A stretch of 64,000 nt of DNA from Impatiens glandulifera (Eukaryota; Streptophyta; Magnoliopsida; Ericales; Balsaminaceae): contig NC_061868.1 of the NCBI RefSeq assembly GCF_907164915.1, forward strand, positions 44,159,774-44,223,773, read 5' to 3'. The notes under the pieces were generated by a model, which searched no databases, was not told the DNA's origin, and was given only the letters and a program-made list of their open reading frames with translations. Below are positions 44,748 to 55,611 of this stretch, piece after piece; the first letter of the stretch is position 1, and each line of letters starts with the position of its first letter. The position numbers were made by a program, and so were the translations under genes.

Positions 44748-46561
44748 ATGATGGGAGGGACAAACAGCGACGAAACAAACGTCGATACTCGAGATGACGA
44801 AGCAAATCGTCTCCTTCCTGAGCAATCGCCACCGTCGACGACGCATCCGGTTGACGACGATGATGAAGTGGCGTACCAATCGAGAGAGAAAGTAGCAATT
44901 ATCGAATTCGATTCGATTGAAGCTGTGGATCATTCGGTTGTACCGCCGTTCTCGTGGAAAAAGTTGTGGATGTTTATGGGTCCAGGGTTTCTGATGAGTA
45001 TTGCGTTTCTGGATCCGGGGAATCTAGAGGGAGATCTACAGGCTGGAGCAATAGCTGGGTATTCGTTGCTTTGGCTATTGATGTGGGCGACTGCAATGGG
45101 GTTGCTGATCCAACTATTGTCGGCTAGAGTCGGCGTCGCCACTGGGCGGAACTTGGCGGAGCTTTGCCGGGAAGAGTATCCTCAATGGGCGTCGCTTCTG
45201 TTATGGTTCATGGCGGAGATTGCATTGATCGGAGCTGATATTCAAGAGGTGATTGGTAGTGCAATTGCAATTCAGATTCTAAGTCGCGGTCTTTTGCCTA
45301 TTTGGGCTGGTGTTGTAATCACAGCTTCCGATTGGTAAGTACTTTTGCATTAGTGTTTACTTATGTATCTGAACATGGTACTGATCAAATGCAATACAGT
45401 TTCTTCTTTTTGTTTCTGGAAAACTATGGAGTTAGGAAACTGGAAGCTGTTTTTGCAGTTCTTATAGCAACTATGGGATTATCCTTTGCCTGGATGTTTG
45501 CTGACGCCAAACCAAGTGGGAAACAACTTATAATAGGTTAGAAACTTGATTTTCTATACCCATAGTTTGTAATTGAAGAGTACTAAGTCTGCAACTTTTT
45601 TTCGTTTCCAGGGCTTTTAGTTCCGAAGTTGAGTTCTAAAACAATTAGGCAGGCTGTAGGAGTGGTAGGATGTGTAATCATGCCCCATAATGTATTTCTT
45701 CACTCTGCTTTAGTACAGTCAAGAGAGATCGAAACAAACAAGAAAGGGCGTGTACAAGAGGCGCTAAACTATTACACAATTGAATCCTCTTTGGCTCTTT
45801 TTATCTCATTAATGATCAATATGTTTGTCACGACTGTCTTTGCAAAAGGATTCTATGGCTCAAAACAAGCCAACTACATAGGCCTAGTGAATGCAGGACA
45901 ATATCTTGAAGAGAAATATGGAGGAGGGTTATTTCCAATTCTATACATTTGGGGAATTGGGTTATTAGCTGCCGGCCAAAGCAGTACCATTACTGGAACT
46001 TATGCAGGACAGTTCATAATGGGGGGATTTCTAAATCTCAAACTCAGAAAGTGGTTGAGGGCTTTGATCACGAGAGGTTGTGCTATTGTACCAACGATGA
46101 TCGTGGCTCTTGTCTTTAACAAGTCGGAGGCATCTCTGGATATATTAAACGAGTGGCTAAACGTGCTTCAGTCTGTTCAGATTCCGTTTGCATTGATCCC
46201 ACTTCTTACTTTAGTGTCCAATGAACATGTCATGGGAGTCTTTAAGATTGGACCTGTTATGGAGGTGTGATTTATTCATTTTTTGTGTAATACGATTTAA
46301 CTGTTTTCTATATATTTCTCTTACACAGATTTTGTGTTGCAGAGGCTTGCTTGGACGGTAGCTGGTCTTGTGATAGTAATCAATGGGTATCTATTAATGG
46401 ATTTCATAGTTTCTGAAGTGAATGGTTTTCTGTTCGGGTTTGCTGTGTTAATAGGAACTGGTGCATACATGGCATTCATACTGTACTTGATTATACACGG
46501 TGAATGTCTTCCATTTACATGGTTTGAACTTGCAAGGACCAGAGCTTTCTCCACAAGATAA
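44748..46561 (+). CDS. NRAMP metal transporter, NRAMP3/4-like
   Basis: Proton-coupled Fe/Mn (and Cd) transporter; relatives NRAMP3/4 remobilise metals from the vacuole. Exons: 44748-45334, 45400-45536, 45612-46264, 46343-46561, giving 531 residues in frame. The N-terminal cytosolic tail contains an acidic dileucine motif (EANRLL, 18-22), as used for tonoplast targeting. Metal-binding DPGN is at 89-92 and MPH at 265-267; [18 protein letters not shown] is the family signature loop. About 12 membrane spans are expected. The C terminus ends shortly after the last span ([19 protein letters not shown]) and differs from Arabidopsis NRAMP3. Start: two adjacent ATGs, either plausible. Assignment to the NRAMP2-5 clade is firm; NRAMP3 versus NRAMP4 is not resolvable in a lineage-specific way. 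Confidence 0.96.
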
Positions 46562-47983
46562 TAATAATGGAATCAGCACCAATCATCAGTTTAGCTAATT
46601 GAAGAAGAAGCAAAGCAAAACAAATGATTCTTTTATCGGTGTGAAGTCTTCTATAACCTCAAAAATCAAATGTGTGCCATCTTGAAGATATATGACTAAC
46701 TGTGCTGATCAGAATGGAGATTCAGATAAGTTTTTATTTTGGTTTGTGCTATGGGATTCTATATTCTTCTTAAAGCAGCTTTAGCAAACTAGCTTAAGTT
46801 GTACACAGATAGTAACTCTTTCTTGTATAAGCTAAACTAAGGACCCAAAATGATTTTTCCTATCACTCTTCATATATATTTTTTTTCTATAAAGTTATGA
46901 ACAATAAAAATAGTGTCTGTTACTGATAGCCCCAATTTGGGGACAAATATTTTTTAAATTTTATGTTATGCAGTTCTGTAATACCTTACCTATTCAAACC
47001 AGTTAGTGTAAGTTGGAGACTCTTTTATCAACTCAAAACCCCACATTAGCAAATGGAATCTTATTTTTCTTTTTGTACTAATGGGGAGCAAGCAAACTAG
47101 CAGCCATAATGCATTTATACCACATTCTTGTACTAGGGTTGACTTGATGCACAATGCATACATACCAAAATGGAAAAAAGGTAAGCACCAATATTTTGAC
47201 TTTTGTTTCGGCCCACCATTAAGTTGAATGGGGTATCGATGTTTCAACCTTATATGAACGGAGCTGGATTATTTCTGTTTTATCCTGCTCCAAACACACA
47301 TTTGTTGCCAACTTTATCTTACCCAAAAATGTTATGAAAGAGTTAGTTATGAGTTATTTCTTATGAGACATGTTTGTCGGTGGCAAAAAAGTCGAATGAC
47401 TAGACGCTTGTAAGTCAAAAGAAGAGGCTGAAATTGACATAAAAAACTGTATTGAATGGAACAAGGCTCTCTTGTCACCCATTTTTGGGTCATTAACAGG
47501 AAACAAATTCGAGATTCGAAGTCCAGCGGCTGGATAAGGACAAGTCTTATCTCGGACAAAATGTCATGGTAATGAATATATGCTGAAAAAGTAATTGAAT
47601 ACTAGGGGGATGGACGAGATATTTTGGCACAAGCTGTTCGAATATCAATCAAAATTCCTCAAAGTAGAGTCTCGCAATATAATAATTAGAAGGTTACAAA
47701 CCTTATGCTAGATTGAAAGTAGGAAGACATTGAAGAGGACGATAAATCTTGTTCCCGCAAAGCAAAGTTTGGGATGTACTTCGAGCTCATAGATTGATAA
47801 CTGACACAATGTCGTGTGGTCGCACAAAGACACCATTTTATCTTTTGTCTTGTGAACCATAACGGCACACTCAGAATATCTTGCAATTGGGCTTCTTGCC
47901 TTCTCGGCAGTCTTCCCGCATTAATCCATTGTGTCCAATGCACAATAGAGATTGAGACAATTCTCCGTCTCCTTTGAAGCTGT
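46562..47983. other. Intergenic, unclassified
   Basis: NRAMP 3' UTR (about 46562-46920), then moderately GC sequence without recognisable domains. Minus-strand open frames exist at about 47600-48190 but match no family that I know; possibly a decayed element. Confidence 0.5.
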
Positions 47984-48115
47984 ACATTCATAATCGATAT
48001 ACATAGCAGGCCCATGAGTAAGCCTAGCAAACCCACATTCATAATCAATATACAGAGCCGATCCAATAGTAAGCCTAACAAACCCACATTCATAATCGAT
48101 ATACAGTAAACCCAC
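47984..48115. repeat. 51-bp tandem repeat, about 2.5 copies
   Basis: ACATTCATAATCGATATACA recurs at 47984, 48035 and 48086 with small changes. As 51 is a multiple of three, the minus frame encodes 17-residue repeats starting YIDYECGF; no start, domain or homologue supports a gene. Confidence 0.85.
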
Positions 48116-48667
48116 TCCACAGTTAGTTATCACATACCCATGCCCTGGGCAGCCCAATGGCCTCAAACAAAATATATTTTTTCTCATTTTTTCTTTCTTA
48201 CCCTCTGTTTCTTTTTCTCATTCTCACTTTTTATTTCTATTCTATTTTTGAGTCAAATTAAAAATATATATTCATTTATGGGATCTGGGCAATCCAAATG
48301 TACGGGCCAACTATATATCCAACATCTACGTGTTTTTGTTAACTTCTCAAAAAAAAAAAATAACACATTATCCAATAATTAATTGATAGAAAATTCAGAA
48401 GCAACATGTTTTTGTAACTAACTCTTCAAGAGTAATTTTGGAGTTATAATAATATACTAAATCTAGTAAGAAATAAATATAAAAAATTCCTTAGGAATTA
48501 GATAAACAAATTTGACGAGATATTCGAACCGATGTGCACAACATCACTCGCACATGTAGAAAAGTCCCGACCACTCAACAAAACTAAAAACAAGTTTATG
48601 TTTATAAAAGAAATGGAAAGCCATACAATAATTACCTAAAATATGCAGCAAAAACAAAAAACAGTTT
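48116..48667. other. Intergenic
   Basis: Pyrimidine-rich then A/T-rich sequence; 3' flank of the minus-strand GUB_WAK gene. No gene seen. Confidence 0.55.
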
Positions 48668-49561
48668 TCAAATATGAAATGGTAAAAGAGATAGAAGTAA
48701 AAGTAAAACTGCAACGACCCAATTGTCTTTGAAATGGGTCTGTGCCCTGTTCAATTCCAACACTGGCTTCTCACAATTCACTGTAGAATTCGCAGCCGAA
48801 CAAATACAAACCTCACTAACCGTACCCATTTCATACCCACAAACTCCCCCACTCGATTCACACCCACGACAAAACACTTCATTCCCCTGCATCGAATAAC
48901 CAACCCGTATCCCATACGTCCACTCATCAGGCCCCATCACTCTAACCGGAGCCAAGTTATAAACACTACTATACCCTTGACAATCAAGTTTCGTAAGATT
49001 CACAGCCTTAATCGCACCATAAGGAACCGCACAACACTCCGAAGCCGAAGGCCACAATCCTTGTCGGCTAGTCCACGCAGAACAACCATAGTACTCTTCA
49101 CATCCCATTCCTGAAACATTCCTACAAGGTAAATGCTTTCCGGGGAATCCTTGAAAAAGTGGGGACTTGGCCGAGCAACCCAATAGCATGAAAACATTGT
49201 CCCCAGATGGAGTCAAGTAAGGTACCCGCCATTCCTCGACCACAAACCCGTTTCCACGTTGGCCTAGGGTGATTGATTCGCAAGTTGAAAGGTGGGGATC
49301 GTGTAATGTTAGAGATTTGTAAGCGTAGTCTATGTCAAGGACTCTGTATGAACCAGAACTTATGTGGAACATGAGGACATCGTTTATGCAGAATAAGAGG
49401 TCACGGAATCCTGGATGGCCACAGCCTTGTTGGAGGGCGAATGGGTAACTGATTGTAAGGTTCCCACAATAGGTTCGACAGGATATGGGATTGGCATAGG
49501 TTTTTGGTGCAGATGAGAACAGGGTATGGAGTGAGATTAGTAACCAGACAAGGCCTGACAT
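48668..49561 (-). CDS. GUB_WAK-type cysteine-rich surface protein, probably GPI-anchored
   Basis: A 297-residue secreted protein of the wall-associated-kinase galacturonan-binding type, but without a kinase. Residues 1-23 form a signal peptide (ending SAPKTYA). The GUB_WAK_bind region (about 27-95) shows the pattern CxxxCGNLTISYPFALQQGCG and GFRDLLFC. A WAK-associated cysteine-rich region follows, with paired motifs such as CEEYYGCSAW and CRGCESSGGVCGYE. The end (NWVVAVLLLLLSLLPFHI) is a hydrophobic stretch without cytosolic tail, preceded by small residues, as in GPI-anchored proteins. Intronless. Several NxS/T glycosylation sites are visible. It likely acts at the plasma membrane facing the wall; pectin binding is inferred from the domain. 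The ligand is unknown. Confidence 0.85.
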   Translation of the reverse strand: MSGLVWLLISLHTLFSSAPKTYANPISCRTYCGNLTISYPFALQQGCGHPGFRDLLFCINDVLMFHISSGSYRVLDIDYAYKSLTLHDPHLSTCESITLGQRGNGFVVEEWRVPYLTPSGDNVFMLLGCSAKSPLFQGFPGKHLPCRNVSGMGCEEYYGCSAWTSRQGLWPSASECCAVPYGAIKAVNLTKLDCQGYSSVYNLAPVRVMGPDEWTYGIRVGYSMQGNEVFCRGCESSGGVCGYEMGTVSEVCICSAANSTVNCEKPVLELNRAQTHFKDNWVVAVLLLLLSLLPFHI

Positions 49562-49732
49562 GGTTTTAGTGACAATTGAACATCAAAACAAGGGTGGAAG
49601 TTGAATGTAATATGTAAGAAGAAAGGAATCTAGTTCGATTGTTTATGGGTTTTCCTTCACTTTAAACCTGTCTCTTTTCCTTTTCAAAGCTGGTCAAGAT
49701 TTGCTTTTTTTTGAAAAAAATATAAAAAGAAT

Positions 49733-49804
49733 TCCGTTGCCGGGAATCGAACCCGGGTCTTTCGGGTGAGAGCCGAATATCCTGACCGACTAGACTACAA
49801 CGGA
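49733..49804 (-). tRNA. tRNA-Glu (CTC)
   Basis: A 72-nt cloverleaf on the minus strand: acceptor TCCGTTG/CAACGGA, anticodon loop CTCTCAC with anticodon CTC, and T loop GGTTCGATTCC. The D arm reads AGTCGGT, one base different from the two other copies. No CCA is encoded and no intron is present, as normal. Confidence 0.96.
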
Positions 49805-50297
49805 TTTTGTTTAGTTTATATAGATTGAACTATATAATCAAAACCAAACAAACTTCTTTTTTGTTACCCGACCCGATTATACAATTTCGGAGTCCAGAGG
49901 ATAATATCAGTAAGAGGAGCTACCAATCTCAATCGATCTTCTTCTCTATTCGATAGCGACTGGAGCAAGCTTGTCTGGATTCAGTTTCTTGTAAGGCTTC
50001 TTGTATTAGATTATATATGCTATGATAGATAACCTAGAAATCATGTATAGGGATTGGAGATAGTTTTGTAGATGTATTTGAATGATTGAAATCTATGGAT
50101 TTGCTTAACTGTTGGATGGATTATGTAATAGAAATGCTATGATGAGTTGGGGATATTGGAATTTGAGATTTTGAATTGGAAGTGTTGATTGAGAAATGAT
50201 GTATGTACATGTAAAGATGGGTTACAGTTAAGATGTTTTTTTTATATATAATTTCCAGTTAATCAGTGCAATAGTCAACTTGCTACCTGAAGCAGCT
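49805..50297. other. 5' leader and leader intron of the glycine-rich small gene
   Basis: A transcribed-looking leader (about 49910-49990) is followed by an intron-like stretch to TTCCAG at about 50259, then the exon with the start codon. An in-frame TAA just upstream of ATG 50298 fixes the start. Confidence 0.45.
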
Positions 50298-51221
50298 ATG
50301 GTTATCACCAATTTTGACGGAGTTGGGGTTGGATTCGGTAAATTTTCGGATCAGTTTTTGTTTTAAATTTTGCTTATGGGATATAATTGCCTATGATGAT
50401 TTATGATGTGTTTTCTGGAGTCTTTTTTAGGACTTGGCGTCGGCTGTGGTTTTGGAATAGGTTGGGGATTTGGAGGTTTGTAGTTGTTTCATGTTGATGA
50501 TATTAAATCATTTGGTATAAAAGTGTGACTAGTTCTTTCCTTGAATTCGTAGTATAAATTTAAGAAACAAATTCATTGTTACTCGTATAAGAGTGTGGTT
50601 GTTGGGGGTGATCTAGTTAGGATACGCCAACATAAAATAAATGATTGATTGAAATGCTTTTAGCTGACAGTAACTGTTTCCAGAAAGGCAAAGAATTTTG
50701 ATGAAAAATATCAATCATGTTAAACCCCATATGCTTATATATATGTCCATGATTTCTTCTGTATACTACTTTATTCGAGCTCCCAAACCATTTTCTATAT
50801 GCACTGTGTAATCTAGTGAAAAGCTCAAGTGTTGCTAATTCATGATATTCATTTGATGCAGGCATGCCTTTAAGTTTCTTGGGCCTTGGAGCAGGTGAGC
50901 GATATGCCAATCTAAGAAAACACCTAATTGTTTTATTATATTTATTAACATCGTAATGGAAGTGCAGAAAATGAGTTGTTTTATCATTGTTGATGGCTAC
51001 TCATCTTTTCTCCCAAGTGGTTAACTGGTGAGATTATGGTGTTATTGAAAGGTGGAGGCTGTGGAGTTGGACTTGGGCTAGGTTGGGGATTTGGTGCAGC
51101 TTATGGGAGCCAATACAGATCCACCAATGTTACATTTCAAGGTGTGGATTGGAGTATGCCTAACAAAGAGACCTTAGAAACAGCCAAAGACTCTCAAAAG
51201 GTTCATCCTACTCATAATTAA
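50298..51221 (+). CDS. Small glycine-rich protein of unknown function
   Basis: Four coding exons (50298-50337, 50431-50475, 50862-50894, 51052-51221) join in frame to 95 residues. Every internal boundary falls after the first base of a glycine codon. The protein begins MVITNFDGVGVGFGLGVGCG and consists of alternating Gly/hydrophobic repeats, interrupted by GGMPLSFLGLGAGGG, then WGFGAAYGSQYRSTNVTFQG and a polar tail. No signal peptide is obvious. The Gly-rich part could form a membrane-inserted or channel-like segment; that is speculation. Exon structure with proper GT-AG borders and a conserved-looking C-terminal core argue for a real gene. I do not recognise a characterised family. Confidence 0.72.
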
Positions 51222-51596
51222 TTTGGGTGCATAGGGAAATGTATCTTAGACTGTAGAGTATGTGGTGAGTGGTATCTTCTTTTGACAAACAAGCAAACTA
51301 CATCCCTTTCTTTATGTTTGACAACCGATTTGCAATCTTAAGGTTTATTATTATTATTATTATCAGTTCCATGTAGCTCAAAAATTCATTACATGAAAAT
51401 TGAAATAGATAGTTAATAGTACATGTGAAGATTGAGGACATTCTTTTATTTTTTTTATTATTCTTAGACTAGGGGTTTTCTCCATGGCGGAGGAGGAGGC
51501 TATCAGAACATCCCATTGCTCCTCAACTTGAATTAAGGTGCTGCCAGCTTTAAGTGGGAATCGAACTTTGAACTTTGAGACGTGAACCTCTTAAGT
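51222..51596. other. Convergent 3' flanks
   Basis: 3' UTR of the glycine-rich gene and of the minus-strand KAI2-like gene. No further gene seen. Confidence 0.6.
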
Positions 51597-52418
51597 TCAT
51601 ATGTCTAATTGAATGTGTCGGAGGATTACTGTAATAGCCACTTCCGGCGAGCTGAGTTGGGGAAGATGGCCATCGAGTGCCATAATCTCAACCACGGATT
51701 TCCCACCCGTGTTGTTGTTGAGATATTCCGCAACTTGAACAGGCACAGCCAAGTCTTTGCTGCACTGTATAATGTGAAAGGGGACAGTCACAAGCCCCAT
51801 AAGTGATCTAAGATCACAATAGAATATAGACTTGACCACACATAGAGCTATATCCGGCCTGACATTGAAAAGTGTACGGCTGAATTCCTGCACAGCAACA
51901 GAATCCATGTCACCTCCTACGAGCAGGGGAGCAAAGCCAGCACACCACGCCTTGAAGTTATCTGTCATGGCATCAATGAGCTGCTGGACATCTTCTTTCT
52001 CGAATCCTCCATAGTAATCTGATGCATCATCATTCAAGTATCTTGGAGAAGTGTTGATGGTCAGTAGCTTATGGAAAAGATCTGGGCGAGCAATGGAAGC
52101 TAACATACCGACATTACCAGAAACAGAGTGTCCCACAAAGATGCAGGAGGAAATGGCTAGATCTTCTAAGATGGAAAGCAAATCCAATGCATAGCCCTGG
52201 AGGGTTGCATAGCGGTTGAAGTCAAAGTAGTCGGGGTTAGTTGGTCCTGAGCCCATGTTATCGTAAAGAACGACACAATAGTCCTCCAGGAGGTGAGGGA
52301 CCAGGTGCTTCCATACAGACTGGTCCGTGCCAAAGCCATGGGCAAGCACCACCACTGCATTCTTCTTTTCCGAACTCCCCAACACCCTCACGTTGAGAGC
52401 GCTCTCCAAAGTTCCCAT
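51597..52418 (-). CDS. KAI2-like alpha/beta hydrolase (karrikin / KAI2-ligand receptor family)
   Basis: A 273-residue alpha/beta hydrolase of the KAI2/HTL clade, whose members hydrolyse butenolide ligands and signal with MAX2 and SMAX1-type repressors. The catalytic triad is complete: Ser98 in GHSVS, Asp222 in SKDLAVP and His251 in DGHLPQL. Clade landmarks are [34 protein letters not shown] and [20 protein letters not shown]. Length is normal for the family, and a single uninterrupted frame is seen. Compared with Arabidopsis KAI2 the residues after the nucleophile (GNVGML) and parts of the lid ([23 protein letters not shown]) are divergent, as in duplicated KAI2 paralogues with changed ligand preference. 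KAI2 rather than D14 is preferred from these blocks. Confidence 0.9.
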   Translation of the reverse strand: MGTLESALNVRVLGSSEKKNAVVVLAHGFGTDQSVWKHLVPHLLEDYCVVLYDNMGSGPTNPDYFDFNRYATLQGYALDLLSILEDLAISSCIFVGHSVSGNVGMLASIARPDLFHKLLTINTSPRYLNDDASDYYGGFEKEDVQQLIDAMTDNFKAWCAGFAPLLVGGDMDSVAVQEFSRTLFNVRPDIALCVVKSIFYCDLRSLMGLVTVPFHIIQCSKDLAVPVQVAEYLNNNTGGKSVVEIMALDGHLPQLSSPEVAITVILRHIQLDI

Positions 52419-52857
52419 TTCCTCCTCTTTTTTCTTTGTTTGTTGGAAAAAAAATCTTACTACCGGATGGCTTAAGTAAGTGGGGATAAGATGGAATATG
52501 AATCGATTTATTGGTTGTTTTTAACTCATTTTCTTGTGGGGTTGATCACTTTGATGCTCAATGGATACCATCTTTTGATTCTGAATTTCTTAACCTTTTA
52601 TCCTTTTGCTTTATGCATTTCTTCAAATACATATAGAGCTCCTTTTGAGTATAAATATGCTCAATGCATCTTCCCCCAAAGGCCCCAAACCCCACAAAAG
52701 AAAATATTATTATTTTATCAAATTGCAAAAATCCACTTCAATTCTACATGGATGGCTTTGATTCTATAAGGTTCATTCAATGAATGTTGAAACTAGTTTT
52801 AATGAGAGTATGAAACAAATTTATCCTTAGTAAAATCAAAAAAATACAAAATAATAT
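52419..52857. other. Intergenic, KAI2-like 5' flank
   Basis: No gene seen; short open frames have no domains. Confidence 0.55.
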
Positions 52858-52929
52858 TCCGTTGCCGGGAATCGAACCCGGGTCTTTCGGGTGAGAGCCG
52901 AATATCCTGACCAACTAGACTACAACGGA
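52858..52929 (-). tRNA. tRNA-Glu (CTC)
   Basis: 72 nt, identical to the 54 kb copy by eye and one base different from the 49.7 kb copy. Anticodon CTC, complete cloverleaf. Confidence 0.96.
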
Positions 52930-53079
52930 TTTTGATTTCTAATCTCATCATTTTCTTTCTTACGTCTTCTTATTTGATTATCTTATTTGTTTAATATAAT
53001 TTTTGTATAACAAAGGAGAAATCTGTTAATTAATTACAGACAATATTGTTTTGGACGTTGGATTATTAAACTAGACAAA

Positions 53080-53156
53080 GTCACTTGGGCTGAATGGTTA
53101 AGGTGTATGCTTGCTAAGCATATGGGTTTTCCAGAGTTCAAATATCTCAGGCAACG
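53080..53156 (+). pseudogene. Broken tRNA-Ser (GCT) copy
   Basis: Resembles the intact tRNA-Ser at 53652 but has mismatched acceptor positions (GTCACTT with AGGCAAC), a shortened variable arm and a mutated T loop (AGTTCAAAT). The anticodon stem-loop TTGCTAAG survives. Confidence 0.75.
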
Positions 53157-53165
53157 ACGTTTATT

Positions 53166-53645
53166 TTGTTAAATATTGGTTTGAATGTTCTTGAAAATGA
53201 TTAGGATGTTAGTGTACTTTCTAATTTCAAAGCATAACAAAACTTAGAACAATGTACCCTACTCTTTATTCAACATCTCCTCCAAAAATTTTGTAGGCGA
53301 ATGAGTTTCCCATTTACAGTTATTTTGTCGAATATAGTTTGAATGTTCTTGAAAATAATTAGGATGTTAGTGTCACTTGATCATCATGCTTGAACTTTCC
53401 AATTTCAAATCATAACAAAACTTAAAATAATGTACTTTGGTCGAGCGGTTAAGGTGTGTGCGTTCTAAGTACATGGGTTTTCTTACGAGCATTTTTTTTT
53501 TTTTGAATGTTGTTGAAAATGATTAGGATGTTAGTGTCACTTGATCATGCTTGGAGTTTTCAATTTCAAAGCATAACAAAACTTAGAACAATGTACTTTT
53601 AACTCAAACATCTACTCGAATAAGTTGATAGGCGAATGAATTTTG
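53166..53645. repeat. Triplicated spacer of a tRNA-Ser unit
   Basis: The sequence GAATGTT(C/G)TTGAAAAT(G/A)ATTAGG, followed by TTAGTGT and CATAACAAAACTTA, occurs at about 53182, 53338 and 53504. Each copy adjoins a tRNA-Ser copy, showing tandem duplication of gene plus flank. Confidence 0.8.
53432..53492 (+). pseudogene. Truncated tRNA-Ser copy
   Basis: D arm and anticodon arm (CTTTGGTCGAGCGGTTAAGG then GTTCTAAGTACATGGG) are recognisable, but the 3' half is replaced by a T tract. The GCT anticodon is changed. Confidence 0.7.
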
Positions 53646-53651
53646 AACAAA

Positions 53652-53733
53652 GTCGCTTTGGCCGAGTGGTTAAGGCGTGTGCCTGCTAAGTACATGGGGT
53701 TTCCCCGCGAGAGTTCGAATCTCTCAGGCGACG
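53652..53733 (+). tRNA. tRNA-Ser (GCT)
   Basis: An 82-nt type II tRNA: acceptor GTCGCTT pairing with AGGCGAC plus discriminator G, D arm GGCCGAGTGGTTAAGG, anticodon loop CTGCTAA with GCT, long variable arm, T arm GAGAGTTCGAATCTCTC. Complete and canonical. Confidence 0.95.
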
Positions 53734-54032
53734 TTTATTTTGTCTACTATTGTTTTGAACATATATGCTGAAAACCAACAATCATGTTATGCTTATATAT
53801 GTCCATGATTTCTTCTATTTACTACTTTTATTCGAGCTCCTAAACCCTTTTCAAGTGAAAAGCTCAATAGAATATCATCATATTCATTTGATGATCCATT
53901 GTATCATATTCTTGTAGATGAAACTGTATAAAAGAAAAAGACTTAAACCTGACAGAAAGAACACTCAAATACAAAAAAGATTCCGAAAATGACTTAAAAG
54001 TGACAGAAAGAACACTCAAATACAAAAAAGAT
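53734..54032. other. Spacer between tRNA-Ser and tRNA-Glu
   Basis: Contains a short direct repeat (GACAGAAAGAACACTCAAAT) at about 53949 and 54002. No gene. Confidence 0.6.
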
Positions 54033-54104
54033 TCCGTTGCCGGGAATCGAACCCGGGTCTTTCGGGTGAGAGCCGAATATCCTGACCAACTAGACTACAA
54101 CGGA
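54033..54104 (-). tRNA. tRNA-Glu (CTC)
   Basis: Third 72-nt tRNA-Glu on the minus strand with the same sequence as the 52.9 kb copy; all conserved positions are present. Confidence 0.96.
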
Positions 54105-54383
54105 TTTTGTTTGTGTTCAACAAAATAATACTAATAATAAGTTTGGTGAGCCCTAGAACAAGAAAAAAATGAATTCTTTTTCATGATAAATAATTAAATA
54201 TATATGATGTAAATGGAAGTTATTATCATATACATTTACATTCCAAAACTTTCTAACTATTATAAGGTTCAAAAGAATGTTCTATCTATACAATAAACAT
54301 TAACATACACAAACTTTCAAAAGATCAAAACAAATATCTATTTTTTACACAGAAAAATGTCGCCCCCACTGGATTTGGACCAT

Positions 54384-55611
54384 TTAATTGTTTCGCGATA
54401 TTCCTAAGATTACAGTTAATACCAACAAAACTGCAGAAAAAACATTACAAATCATGGCATAAGTCATAAAGAAAGGTTATCAATGAATTCAAAAGAAAGA
54501 AAAGGAAAAGAAAAGAAAGGAAACTCACTAATCAAGCAGATAAGAAGAAGAGACCAAATGATGATCTGAATTGGGCGACAATACTGTACTTGATATTGAG
54601 ACCTTTGAATTAATCTTCTAACAGCTCCATACCAACCATATATATGTTTATCGCAATCATCACAACCGTTTAGACAACTCTTGCTTCTCTCGTAACAACA
54701 ACCTCCATTCAATTGTTCTTGTCCACCTCGATCACAAACCTTAATTTTCCTATATGCGTTTTTCTTGGAACAACTGAAACTAGACGCAGCCTCCATTCCA
54801 TTAACTGTTCCAAGACCCTGATTCGAGTTTGAAGATAGGAGATGAACATTGTGATCAGGATCCGATACTGATATCTTGAACGAACCAATGTCAGCATTTG
54901 CACTAGCTGCCCTTCTATGTCCAGAAAGCTGTTTTTCCTGATCTCTAGCCTCAGATGGATTCCACTGAACTGAATGGCGTGTGTTCTTTGAGGTCCCATT
55001 TGGTTCAATTTCTTGAGGGTTATCTGATGAAGGTTGTTCTCCTATAACATGAAACCTTGTTGATGTTTTCTCAACTTGTATAGGTGCTCCTGAAAGAAAC
55101 ACTGCGAGTTCATCTCTTTCACCTTCGTCTAATCGGACCCATGGAAGTGGAGGTTTGCCATTGGATGTAGTTGTTTCGTTTAAGGATGTTTTAATTCTTG
55201 AAATGTTGGCTTCTATTGCAACGACAAATTCTTTATGTCTGGTTTTTGCATCATCGGCTGAATTAGTGTTGTAACTTGACATAGTCGCCCTTTGAAATTC
55301 CTCTAACTGGTGTTTTTAATAAACGGTTATCAATTTAATGATTGTAATTATAAATCAAATCAAAATATTGCTGACCTGCCATTTAGTGGTGCCAAGGGCG
55401 GTTTGAAGGTCTCTACGAAGTTGGTCGTCTGGGGAATCTTTGTTCCACATACGAAAGATGGATTCCATCCTTTACAATACAATGGGTTTAAATGAAGGTT
55501 AGAAAAAACGTTGAATTTCAAATGAGATGGGTACCTGTCGGCTGATTCCTGGACCTCTTCTGCAGCGGAAAAGAAGGGATCTTTTTCCCATCGTTCCAAA
55601 AGGGATGTCAT
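54384..55611 (-). CDS. Syntaxin-6 N-terminal-domain membrane protein (plant t-SNARE-like)
   Basis: Exons (5' to 3'): 55611-55535, 55469-55376, 55306-54529, 54430-54384 (TAA) join in frame to 331 residues. The N terminus, MTSLLERWEKDPFFSAAEEV through ALGTTKWQLEEFQRA, is the syntaxin-6/SYP6-type helical domain found in Golgi-endosome SNAREs. A long polar region follows, with LPWVRLDEGERDELAVFLSG as a conserved block. The last ~25 residues (IQIIIWSLLLICLI, then a second hydrophobic exon) form a C-terminal membrane anchor. I see no clear SNARE motif before the anchor, so this is a SNARE-like protein, as in plant homologues annotated syntaxin/t-SNARE family. A role in trafficking is inferred. Reading through the last intron would give a false C terminus. 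Confidence 0.85.

Noticed and set aside
47686..48187. Minus-strand frames of 88-144 codons
   Set aside because: No recognised domain, repeat-driven content and no gene structure; kept only as a repeat observation.
52491..52769. 92-codon plus frame between KAI2-like and tRNA genes
   Set aside because: Hydrophobic AT-driven frame with no domain; probably chance in the KAI2-like promoter.
54464..54528. C-terminal extension of the syntaxin-like frame (EFPFFSFPF...)
   Set aside because: It is read-through into an intron with GTGAGT donor; splicing to 54430 restores a typical membrane anchor.
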